A stretch of DNA of 64,000 nt, from assembly GCA_902768665.1 (NCBI GenBank), contig CACXMA010000003.1, positions 86,454 through 150,453 on the forward strand, in the 5' to 3' direction. The first letter of the stretch is position 1, and each line of letters begins with the position of its first letter. The stretch comes from an uncultured Bacteroidia bacterium (GTDB taxonomy: Bacteria; Bacteroidota; Bacteroidia; Bacteroidales; UBA932). Both the position numbers and the translations under genes were made by a program. The notes beneath the pieces are model-generated. The model was not told where the DNA came from and ran no database searches. It worked only from the letters and a program-made list of their open reading frames with translations. Positions 42,401 through 52,111 of this stretch are shown here, in pieces.

Positions 42401-43091
42401 CAAGCTCCAGAAGGAGAAGGACCTTGTCGGGCGGTATCTGTCCTCGCATCCGCTGGACCGCTACGACTTCGAGATGGAGCATTTCACCAACTGCGAGATG
42501 GCCCGTCTGCCGGAGGCCATGGCCGAATGCGAGAAGCAGGGAGCCAAGCGCCGTGTCATGGTGGCGGGCATCATCACCGACTACAAGTCCCTGACCTCCC
42601 GCAGCGGCCGTCCGTTCTCCCGCACGACCATCGAGGACTACAGCGGCAGCTATGAACTCGCCCTCTACGCCAAGGATCACGAACAGTTCATGGGGTATAT
42701 GAGCCGGGTCCACGAATGCATCTGGTTCAGTGCCGACATCGAGCCGAAATACCAGCTCCGCCCCGAAGAAAAAGCCGCCGGGAAGACGGCCCCGTACGGC
42801 CTCAAGATCAAGGAAATCTCCCTGCTCGGGAATGTCGCGGACACGCACCTCGCCGGAGTCAGTGTGGATATCAGCACGCCGATGCTGACGGATTCCTTCC
42901 GCGGGAACCTGGTCAGCGTCATCAAGCACCACAAGGGCAACCTGCCCCTGATGATCAATTACTTCGACCCCGAGACGGGCTACCGGGTTCCCTTCTATTC
43001 GCGGAAGAACCAGGTCGCCGCGAATTCCGAGCTGATCCGCGCCCTTCGCGAGATGGGCATCGAGCATATCGACATCCAGAAGAAAAAATAG
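39408..43091 (+). CDS. dnaE: DNA polymerase III alpha subunit
   Basis: 1227 residues from ATG 39408 (a TTG two codons earlier is less likely). The PHP domain opens FVHLHVHTQYSILDG. The palm motifs are GPGRGSAAGSAAAYCFGIT and PDIDVDFDDEGRYRVI, with fingers including YRPGPMDYIPSFVARK and a helix-hairpin-helix GLGGIKGFGSNVVDAI. The OB domain (KRRVMVAGIITDYKSLTSRSG) follows. Some PHP residues that bind metal in proofreading versions are visible (HLHVH) but activity cannot be judged. It replicates the chromosome as the catalytic subunit. Followed 8 nt later by a ThiL-like gene, probably co-transcribed. Confidence 0.97.
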   Translation: MAFVHLHVHTQYSILDGQSAIENLFARAEELGMPGLAITDHGNMYGIKEFYKFAGKHPDIKPIVGCEIYVTRGYDHKIKDSAHKRYYHLILLAKNYNGYKNLMKIVSTGHIEGMYYGKPRVSHEVLEKYHEDLICCSACMAGEIPQNILAGDLEAASKAIEWHKSLFGEDYYLEVMYHKTEVPGVSLDVWEGQRQYVPVLFELAGRHGVKVVATNDVHFVNKDDGPAHDRLICLNTGKFIDEPDRLRYTQQEYLKSEEEMAALFPDHPEALANTLEICDKIERYEIDRDHVLPKFELPEEFLAKIDYWLDKYKDVIDEGRNDEHGNYRGDEFCQSVAYMCKLCYDGAKIRYGETLTEEQAERLDFELKTISRMGFPDYFLIVQDFINWAKNHGISVGPGRGSAAGSAAAYCFGITNLDPIRYDLLFERFLNPERISMPDIDVDFDDEGRYRVIQYVQEKYGEDHISHVITFGTMAAKLAIKDVARVSRLPLDESNRLAKLVPDRPFTVKVDGEEKEIKPTLKNCVKYLPELMQEYENGTPEVKEVLQYAVKLEGCIRQTGIHACAMIIGRGDLTDYIPITMGTDKATGQDVWVSQYEGSYIEDVGMLKMDFLGLRTLSIIKECLALVKKRYGHDIDIEKIPIDDPETYELYSRGDTKSVFQFESPGMKEWLQRLHPQRFEDLIAMNALYRPGPMDYIPSFVARKRGEEEIAYDLPVMEEYLQETYGVTVYQEQVMRISQKVAGFSKGKADKLRKAMGKKKIDVLEGLHNDFIKGAVERGHPVDTLEKIWADWRKFASYAFNKSHATCYAWVSYQTGWLKAHYPAEFQAANLSNQLSNMDEIKEIMDDCKKSGIRVLGPDINESVNHFSVNAKGDIRFGLGGIKGFGSNVVDAIIKEREEHGDFKDVYDFVERMEGGVNRKSIETLVQAGAFDSFGYTRAQFFLPCRSGNLFIDELANYSDCFHHDAVDAATSLFGGMEEMAPTRPAMPDMVGEEDILDKLQKEKDLVGRYLSSHPLDRYDFEMEHFTNCEMARLPEAMAECEKQGAKRRVMVAGIITDYKSLTSRSGRPFSRTTIEDYSGSYELALYAKDHEQFMGYMSRVHECIWFSADIEPKYQLRPEEKAAGKTAPYGLKIKEISLLGNVADTHLAGVSVDISTPMLTDSFRGNLVSVIKHHKGNLPLMINYFDPETGYRVPFYSRKNQVAANSELIRALREMGIEHIDIQKKK

Positions 43092-43099
43092 ACACGCTT

Positions 43100-44107
43100 A
43101 TGGCACAAAAGCAATCCCTGGCCGATCTCGGCAAGGTGGAAGCCATCCGCCAGCTTTTCGAATCGCTTCCTTTCCGCCTCAAAGAAGGCAAGGACTATAT
43201 CGCCGACGGCCGCAGTGCGGTCTCGACGGTCTCCCGGCTCTTTTCCGAGGGGACGGATTTCAACCTCGTCTATTTCCCGCTGCAGCACCTCGGCTACAAG
43301 TGTGTGCTGGCGGTGTGCGGCGAGCTGCAGGCCTGTCTGGCCCACGCCAAGGTTCTCAGCGTCGTCGTGGGCGTGTCGGCCAAGCTGGATTTCGAGATGG
43401 TGCGGAGTCTGTGGGGCGGCATCGCCCAGGCGGCCCACGAGCAGGGCTTCGAGGCGGTCAGCCTCGACCTCGTCCCTTCTCAGAACGGCCTGTATATCAG
43501 CCTGTCCGCAACCGGTGAGACTTCCGAGCTGACCCGCAAGCGCCGCCCGGCGCCCAGGTCCAAGGACCTTCTCTGCGTGACGGGCCGGCTCGGCGCGGCC
43601 TATCTCGGCATGCAGGTGCTCGAACGCGGCAACCGCGAATTCGAGAAAACCGGCAAGCAGCCGGAGGGGCTGGACAAGTACAAGATGCTCATCGGCGCCT
43701 ACCTCAAGCCCGAGCTCGCGGCGGACACCGTCACGCGCCTGGAGGATGCCGGCATCATGCCGAGCTGCGGTCTGTTCCTTCGCAGCGGCCTCGCCGACGC
43801 GGTCAAGCGTCTCGTGCGTGACACCGGTCTCGGCGCCAAGATCTACGCCGACAAGATTCCCTTCGAGGGCAACAGCTTCGCCCTCGGCCGCGAGATGGAC
43901 ATCGATCCCGTCTCGGCGGCCCTCAGCGGCGGCGACGACTGCCAGCTGCTTTTCGCCGTGCCGATCCTTTCACTGGAAAAGCTCCGCAAGGAGTTCCCGA
44001 CCTTCGATATCGTCGGGCACCTTGCAGAGCCTTCTGTCGGTGCTGTCCTCGTTACCCCCGACGGCGCGGAACTTCCCGTCCACGCCCCCGGCTGGCCGGA
44101 GGACTAA
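43100..44107 (+). CDS. ThiL-like (AIR synthase family) protein lacking catalytic aspartates
   Basis: 335 residues from ATG 43100. The whole length follows Bacteroidota thiamine-monophosphate kinase: SLADLGKVEAIRQL, FPLQHLGYKCVL, LCVTGRLGAAYLGMQVLE, YLKPELAADT, ALSGGDDCQLLFAVP and HAPGWPED. The metal and nucleotide motifs, however, are replaced: GDDAAV is DGRSAV (36-41), NFSDIYAM is VCGELQAC (72-79), GGDTT is SLDLVP (121-126) and MDISDGL is GLFLRSGL (224-231). It is therefore probably a pseudoenzyme or a repurposed binding protein. It follows dnaE by 8 nt and no thiamine gene is near. The frame is intact and GC-rich like its neighbours, so it is not a decaying pseudogene. Confidence 0.85.
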   Translation: MAQKQSLADLGKVEAIRQLFESLPFRLKEGKDYIADGRSAVSTVSRLFSEGTDFNLVYFPLQHLGYKCVLAVCGELQACLAHAKVLSVVVGVSAKLDFEMVRSLWGGIAQAAHEQGFEAVSLDLVPSQNGLYISLSATGETSELTRKRRPAPRSKDLLCVTGRLGAAYLGMQVLERGNREFEKTGKQPEGLDKYKMLIGAYLKPELAADTVTRLEDAGIMPSCGLFLRSGLADAVKRLVRDTGLGAKIYADKIPFEGNSFALGREMDIDPVSAALSGGDDCQLLFAVPILSLEKLRKEFPTFDIVGHLAEPSVGAVLVTPDGAELPVHAPGWPED

Positions 44108-44113
44108 CCCCTT

Positions 44114-44142
44114 CGTCATTCCACGGCCTGTCCGTGGAATCT
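44114..44142. repeat. REP-like palindromic element (ATTCCACGG stem)
   Basis: CGTC flank, 9-bp stem ATTCCACGG (44118-44126), loop CCTGT, stem CCGTGGAAT (44132-44140), then CTTT. It lies between the convergent stops of the ThiL-like gene and clpB. The same sequence with a CTTGT loop recurs inside the glycosyltransferase gene at 51519-51550. Confidence 0.75.
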
Positions 44143-46317
<2,175 letters not shown>

Positions 46318-46359
46318 ATCTGTGTCTCCTTTTTATCCCGCGGGCACAGACGCAGAAAG

Positions 46360-46387
46360 AGCCGTCTGTCCCGGGGGACAAACGGCT
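46360..46387 (-). promoter_or_regulatory. 5' leader hairpin of clpB
   Basis: AGCCGT (46360-46365) pairs with ACGGCT (46382-46387) and TGTCC with GGACA inside, interrupted by one mismatch. It sits at the predicted 5' end of the clpB mRNA, so it may protect the transcript or sense temperature. Confidence 0.5.
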
Positions 46388-46392
46388 ATGGT

Positions 46393-46432
46393 CAAATCGT
46401 ATTCCAATGGGAAAAGGCTGACAAATTGTCAG
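46393..46432 (-). promoter_or_regulatory. clpB promoter with operator-like inverted repeat
   Basis: The inverted repeat CTGACAAATTGTCAG (46418-46432) overlaps where the -33 element should be. On the minus strand a TACGATTTG (46393-46401), one base longer than TAnnTTTG, lies about 20 nt downstream of a TTG. The pair looks like a regulated stress promoter; the regulator is unknown. Confidence 0.5.
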
Positions 46433-46463
46433 TCCCGCCCGGAAAGACCTTTCTGAACTTCTC

Positions 46464-46691
46464 CTAGCGGAGGAAGTTGGTGATGATCGACGCGACGAAG
46501 ATGAAGGACACGAGGATCCAGGTGAAGCGCTCGAGACCGGAAGCGGTCTGGCGGACACCGAAGGTCTGGTTCGCCGCGACGAAGTTGCTGGCGAGGCCCT
46601 CACCCTTACCGGCCTGCAACAGGACGACGCCCGTCAGCAGGATGCTCGCAATGACGATCAGGATGATAAAAATCGTAAATAAAGCGTTCAT
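46464..46691 (-). CDS. secG: Preprotein translocase subunit SecG
   Basis: 75 residues with two hydrophobic helices (LFTIFIILIVIASILLTGVV and TWILVSFIFVASIITNF) separated by the conserved LLQAGKGEGLASNFV loop. SecG assists SecYEG during protein export. It ends the unit sigma-54 regulator, LptE, TPR-like protein, SecG, a gene order recurrent in Bacteroidales. The 13-nt gap to the upstream gene indicates co-transcription. Confidence 0.93.
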   Translation of the reverse strand: MNALFTIFIILIVIASILLTGVVLLQAGKGEGLASNFVAANQTFGVRQTASGLERFTWILVSFIFVASIITNFLR

Positions 46692-46704
46692 ATTGTAAGT
46701 TAAA

Positions 46705-47271
46705 TTAACTCAATTTTGAAATAAGGGACGCAAAGTAAGCATTTTTTTCTGGATTTGCCAAAATTAGCTTGCTATAAATGCGCTTTGCCTGGTCAAAATA
46801 GCCCTGATCGGCATAAATTGCGGCCATTGTTTCGGTGCAGAAGACGTCTTCGAGGGGGACGACGGTCCGGGCGGCCTTGTCGCCGTCGGTCTTCTCTTTC
46901 GCGGCCGCGGCGAAGCTCGAAAAGACGGAGTCGCTGCTGCGCCGGGCGTCGTCGTACTGGGCCTGCGTGAAGAAGTCGCCGCCGACCACGCGGACTTCCT
47001 TTTCCTCCTTGCGGACCTGCTGGAGCATGGCGGCGATGTCCTTGTCGGAGCAGTCCACCTTGCTGACGGAGCGGACGAGTTCCGAGATGGCGTGCCGGGC
47101 GCCTACATACAGGGCCTCGTCGGCATACTGGCTCCTGCCCCAGTCCTCGCCGCCGGAGCGGACCATCCGCCGGCAGAGTTCCTTGCGGGCCCCGCCGTAC
47201 CAGGGGTAGAGGTGGATGACGCCGGCGAGTTCGTCGAGGGTCAGTTTCTTGAGGTCGATATAGTCCGTCAT
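46705..47271 (-). CDS. Conserved Bacteroidales protein of the lptE-secG unit (TPR-like)
   Basis: 188 residues, no signal peptide. The C-terminal VFCTETMAAIYADQGYFDQA and KRIYSKLILANPEKNAYFAS resemble one TPR-type helix pair; the N-terminal half (LTLDELAGVIHLYPWYGGAR) is conserved-looking and helical. Function unknown. Position between lptE (4 nt away) and secG suggests a link with envelope assembly or secretion, but that rests on context only. Confidence 0.85.
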   Translation of the reverse strand: MTDYIDLKKLTLDELAGVIHLYPWYGGARKELCRRMVRSGGEDWGRSQYADEALYVGARHAISELVRSVSKVDCSDKDIAAMLQQVRKEEKEVRVVGGDFFTQAQYDDARRSSDSVFSSFAAAAKEKTDGDKAARTVVPLEDVFCTETMAAIYADQGYFDQAKRIYSKLILANPEKNAYFASLISKLS

Positions 47272-47275
47272 GGCG

Positions 47276-47781
47276 TTACCACTGTGCTACGGAGGCGTTG
47301 AACACGTCTTCCACGATTTTTTCGATGATTTCCTCGCAAAGACCGGCTTCCACGGCGTCCAGCGACTGCATGGAATCGTAGTCGGCATAGGCCGAGAAGG
47401 ACTTGTCGAAGTCGTCCTCGGGGTATTTCCGGTTGGTGAACGCGACCTTGACGGTCACGGTCAGGCGGTTCTGCGCGGCCACTTCGTCGGAGGTCACGGC
47501 CTGCGGCTTGACGTCGTAGCCCGTGATTTCGCCGGTCAGCTCGAGGTCGCCGTCCATGTCCACCTGTTCGAGACGCGTCAGCTTGCGGAACTTGTCCTTC
47601 ATGGCCTCGGTGAGGTCGTTGCTCAGGGAAGGATTGACCCGCAGGGCCTTGTACTCGAAGTAGTTGATGGTGATGGAATAGACGTCCGGCTGGATCGACG
47701 TTCCGGTGAAGGAATAGATCCCGCAGGAGGAGACGAGCACGACGAGAAGGGCCGTCGGCACGATGCGTCGGAGGAGCTTTT

Positions 47782-47785
<4 letters not shown>
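47276..47785 (-). CDS. LptE-family lipopolysaccharide assembly lipoprotein
   Basis: 169 residues with lipobox VLVSSC (Cys21) and the family opening CGIYSFTGTSIQPDVYSITI. The middle (RLEQVDMDGDLELTGEITGY) and VTVKVAFTNRKYPEDDF match the short Bacteroidota LptE-like family. LptE plugs LptD and helps place lipopolysaccharide in the outer leaflet. Its ATG overlaps the stop of the sigma-54 regulator (ATGA). Confidence 0.85.
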
Positions 47786-48972
<1,187 letters not shown>

Positions 48973-48980
48973 AGTAGGGG

Positions 48981-48988
48981 CAAAGTTA
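48981..48988 (-). promoter_or_regulatory. -7 promoter box TAACTTTG for the sigma-54 activator unit
   Basis: Exact TAnnTTTG match on the minus strand. The predicted start is within a few nt of the ATG at 48972, giving a very short leader. Confidence 0.6.
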
Positions 48989-49019
48989 CAAATAAATGGT
49001 GAAAAACTAAAAAATTGCC

Positions 49020-49052
49020 TATATTTGCAATCTATGCGGAGGGGTTCTCCGC
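49020..49052 (+). promoter_or_regulatory. -7 box TATATTTG and leader hairpin
   Basis: TATATTTG (49020-49027) matches TAnnTTTG. Immediately downstream is GCGGAG-GGGTT-CTCCGC (49036-49052), a hairpin at the expected 5' end of the mRNA for the lipoprotein starting at 49079. Confidence 0.6.
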
Positions 49053-49078
49053 CTCATCGATTACTATTTATTTGCGAT

Positions 49079-50722
49079 ATGAAGAAAACCATGAAATTCC
49101 TTGCCGGCGCAGTCCTCGTGATTGCCGCCGCTGCCTGTGCTTCCCCCGCCAAGATGGCGAAGATGGCCGAAAACGTCAAGATCGAGTCCGATCCCGCCGT
49201 CCTTGAGGCCGTCGCCGGACAGGTCGCCACGACCGTCTCCGTAACCTATCCGAAGGACTACTTAAACCCGAAGGCCATCCTCGAGGTCACGCCCGTGATC
49301 GTCTATGACGGCGGCGAGGCCAGGCTCCCCGCCCTGAAGTACCAGGGAGAGAAGGTCAAGGACAACTATAAAGTCGTCTCCTCCAACGGCCAGACCGTGA
49401 CCGAAAACCTCGTCTTCGACTATGTCGACGGCATGCAGAGTTGCTATCTCGAGCTCCGCGGCGTCGCCAAGGTCAAGAAAAAATCCGTCAACCTCCCGGC
49501 CCAGAAAGTCGCCGTCGGCTGCAACACGACCTATATGCTCGTCAAGACCGACGCCAAGACCCCGCTCAAGGCCGACGGTTACCAGGATGTGATCGCCCTC
49601 TCTTCCGAGGGTCAGATCCTCTATCTCGTGAACAGCTCCGAGGTCCGCAGCGGACAGCTCAATTCGCAGTCCATCAAGGATTTCCAGGCCGCTCTTGACA
49701 AGATCGCCGCCGATGAGCGCACGACCCTGAAGGGCACCGAGATCGTCGCCTACGCTTCCCCGGAAGGCGAAATCGACCTCAACAACAAGCTCTCCGGCAA
49801 GCGTTCCGAGAGCGCCAGCGAGGCCTGGAAGAAGGTCACCAAGGGCCACGAGGCCGCCGATCCCGAGCTGAAGAGCGCCGGTGAGGACTGGGAAGGCTTC
49901 CAGAAGCTCGTCTCCGAGTCCGACATCCAGGACAAGAACCTCATTCTCCGCGTCCTGTCGATGTACAGCGACCCGGCCGTCCGCGAAAGCGAGATCCGCA
50001 ACATGTCCGAGATCTTCACCGAGCTCAAGGGTGAGGTCCTTCCGGAGCTGCGCCGCGCCCGCCTGATCGTCAACAGCGAGTATCAGAACTACACCGCCGA
50101 CGAGCTCAAGGAAATCGTCGACAAGGATGTCGAGAGCCTCGACGAGGCCGCCCTTCTGCGCAGCGCCACCCTCTACAAGGACGCTTCCAAGAAGATTTCC
50201 CTCTACCAGAAGGCCATCGACAAGTTCGACAGCAACACCGCCCGCTTCAACCTCGCCACGGTCTATCTCGGCCAGGGCAAGCTCGACGCCGCCGAGAAGC
50301 TCGTCCGCAGCCTCGACAAGGACGCTGACGTCAAGAACCTCCTCGGTGTCATCGCCCTCCGTCAGGAAGAGTATGACGCAGCCGCCCGCTACTTCACCGA
50401 GGCCGGCACCGACGCCGCCAAGTACAACCTCGGCATCGTCGACATCCTCACCGGCGAGTACGAGAAGGCCATCGAGGACCTCAAGGACTGGAAGGGCTGC
50501 TGCTTCAACCGCAGCCTGGCCTTCGTTCTCAACGGCCAGCTCGAGGAAAGCCTCGCCAATATGCACTGCAACGACCCGAAGATCGCCTACCTCAAGGCCA
50601 TCATCGCTGCCCGCCAGGGCGACGGCGACAAGGTCACGCGCTTCCTCTCCGATGCCACTTCCCGTAGCGAGGAGCTCCGCGAGCGCGCCGCCACGGACAT
50701 CGAATTCGTCGATTTCCGCTAA
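49079..50722 (+). CDS. Lipoprotein with OmpA-like motif and TPR-like repeats
   Basis: 547 residues from ATG 49079; the frame is open further upstream but enters the promoter. Lipobox VIAAAAC (Cys18). A beta-rich N-terminal region (VSVTYPKDYLNPKAILEVTP) is followed by EIVAYASPEGEIDLNNKLSGKRSESA, similar to the peptidoglycan-binding core of OmpA-type domains, and then TPR-like helices (FNLATVYLGQGKLDAAEKLV, NLLGVIALRQEEYDAAARYF). It may tether the outer membrane to peptidoglycan or scaffold proteins in the periplasm. Followed without gap by the glycosyltransferase start. Confidence 0.85.
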   Translation: MKKTMKFLAGAVLVIAAAACASPAKMAKMAENVKIESDPAVLEAVAGQVATTVSVTYPKDYLNPKAILEVTPVIVYDGGEARLPALKYQGEKVKDNYKVVSSNGQTVTENLVFDYVDGMQSCYLELRGVAKVKKKSVNLPAQKVAVGCNTTYMLVKTDAKTPLKADGYQDVIALSSEGQILYLVNSSEVRSGQLNSQSIKDFQAALDKIAADERTTLKGTEIVAYASPEGEIDLNNKLSGKRSESASEAWKKVTKGHEAADPELKSAGEDWEGFQKLVSESDIQDKNLILRVLSMYSDPAVRESEIRNMSEIFTELKGEVLPELRRARLIVNSEYQNYTADELKEIVDKDVESLDEAALLRSATLYKDASKKISLYQKAIDKFDSNTARFNLATVYLGQGKLDAAEKLVRSLDKDADVKNLLGVIALRQEEYDAAARYFTEAGTDAAKYNLGIVDILTGEYEKAIEDLKDWKGCCFNRSLAFVLNGQLEESLANMHCNDPKIAYLKAIIAARQGDGDKVTRFLSDATSRSEELRERAATDIEFVDFR

Positions 50723-52105
50723 TTGAAACGGGTTCTCATCATTACCTACTACTGGCCGCCGTCCGGTGGATCGGGTGTCCAGCGGTGGGTCAAGTTCGCC
50801 AGGTATCTGCCATCCGAAGGGTGGCAGCCTGTCGTTTATGTGCCCGAGAACCCTTCCTATGACCTGCTGGACGAGACCCTGGCCGCGGAGATTCCGCCCG
50901 AGGCGGAGATCCTGCGCCGCCGGATCCGCGAGCCTTATGCGGCCTACCGCCGCCTGATGGGCCGGGGCGCGTCCACCGACATGAAAACCCTGACGGAGGT
51001 CACCCCCATCTCCTCCGGCCGCAAGAGCTGGAAGCAGCGCCTGTCGCTGTGGATCCGCGGGAACCTCTTCGTGCCTGATCCGCGCGTCGGGTGGGTCCGT
51101 CCGAGCGTCCGTTTCCTGAAAAAGTACCTGAAGGAGCATCCCGTGGACGTGATTGTCACGACAGGACCGCCGCATTCGATGCACCTGATCGGCCGGCGGC
51201 TCCATGCCGCGCTCGGGACGCCCTGGATCGCCGATTTCCGGGATCCGTGGACGAAGATGTACTATCTCAAGCACCTCGGCATGACAAAGCGCACCTGGCG
51301 CCGGCTCGAAAGGATGGAGCAGGCCGTGCTGGACGAGTGCTCGAGCGTGCTGGCCGTGACCCCAGCCGTGCAGGCGGATTTCCGCGCCCGCACCGCCACC
51401 CCCGTCGCCATGATCACCAACGGCTTCGACGACGCGGACTTCGGGACCCCCGATCAGGTCGGGGGTGACGGAAAGCATCCTTCGGGTGGCTCCCCGTCAT
51501 TCCACGGCTTGTCCGGTTCGTCATTCCACGGCTTGTCCGTGGAATCTTTCACCCTCACCCACACCGGCCTCTTCGCCTCGGACGGCAATCCGCTGACGCT
51601 GTGGAAGGTGCTCGGCGAAATGGCCGCCGCGGACCCGGCTTTCCGGGAGAGCCTGCGCCTGCGCCTGTGCGGCAAGGTGGACCGGGACGTTCTCGGGACC
51701 ATCGCCGAGGCGGGACTGGCCGCCAATGTGGTCGATCTCGGCTATGTGGACCACGCCACGGCCGTGCGGGAACAGCGCGCCGCGACCCTGCTGCTGCTGC
51801 CGCTGCGCAACGATCCGCAGTATAAGCCCATCCTCCCTGGCAAACTGTTCGAGTACCTCGCTGCCCGGCGCCCCATCCTCGGCATCGGCCAGGAAGACGG
51901 CGCCATGGCCGCCGTGCTGGAAGAGACCGCTGCCGGGACGATGTGCGACTGGGACAATGAAGCCGGCATGAAACGTTTCCTGACGGAGGCCTGGAAGTCC
52001 TTCCGCGAGGATGGCGGCGTCCCGGCGACATCCGGCCCCGTCGACCGCTATTCCCGCCGGAACCTGACCCGCGAGCTGGCCGCCCTGCTGGATAAAGTAA
52101 AATAG
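50723..52105 (+). CDS. Glycosyltransferase (GT4-like) with in-frame repeat insertion, TTG start
   Basis: 460 residues. The start is TTG at 50723, immediately after the TAA of the preceding gene; MKRVLIITYYWPPSGGSGVQ is the normal opening of this family and no in-frame ATG precedes it. GPPHSMHLIGRRLHAALGTP and WIADFRDPWTKMYYL are conserved N-domain blocks, and KPILPGKLFEYLAARRPILG is the nucleotide-sugar-binding part. Residues of about 242-275 (PDQVGGDGKHPSGGSPS, FHGLSGSSFHGLSVESF) are translated palindromic repeats (51446-51550) placed between ITNGFDDADFG and TLTHTGLF, which would otherwise be close to continuous. It probably adds a sugar to surface glycans; the insert lies in the inter-domain linker and may be tolerated. 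Confidence 0.88.
   Translation: MKRVLIITYYWPPSGGSGVQRWVKFARYLPSEGWQPVVYVPENPSYDLLDETLAAEIPPEAEILRRRIREPYAAYRRLMGRGASTDMKTLTEVTPISSGRKSWKQRLSLWIRGNLFVPDPRVGWVRPSVRFLKKYLKEHPVDVIVTTGPPHSMHLIGRRLHAALGTPWIADFRDPWTKMYYLKHLGMTKRTWRRLERMEQAVLDECSSVLAVTPAVQADFRARTATPVAMITNGFDDADFGTPDQVGGDGKHPSGGSPSFHGLSGSSFHGLSVESFTLTHTGLFASDGNPLTLWKVLGEMAAADPAFRESLRLRLCGKVDRDVLGTIAEAGLAANVVDLGYVDHATAVREQRAATLLLLPLRNDPQYKPILPGKLFEYLAARRPILGIGQEDGAMAAVLEETAAGTMCDWDNEAGMKRFLTEAWKSFREDGGVPATSGPVDRYSRRNLTRELAALLDKVK
51446..51466. repeat. Palindromic element inside the glycosyltransferase gene (ACCCCCGA stem)
   Basis: Stem ACCCCCGA (51446-51453), loop TCAGG, stem TCGGGGGT (51459-51466), followed by GACGG. Translated in frame as PDQVGG. 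Confidence 0.65.
51495..51550. repeat. One and a half REP-like elements inside the glycosyltransferase gene
   Basis: A left half (51495-51516, CGTCATTCCACGGCTTGTCC) is followed by a full copy (51519-51550: stem ATTCCACGG, loop CTTGT, stem CCGTGGAAT, then CTTTC). The full copy is the same as the intergenic element at 44114-44142 except for one loop base. Translated as SFHGLSGSSFHGLSVES. Confidence 0.75.
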
Positions 52106-52111
52106 AAGAAT

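Noticed and set aside
49262-51478. 738-codon minus-strand frame opposite the lipoprotein and glycosyltransferase genes
   Set aside because: Shadow of two well-supported genes; no signal peptide or conserved motif.
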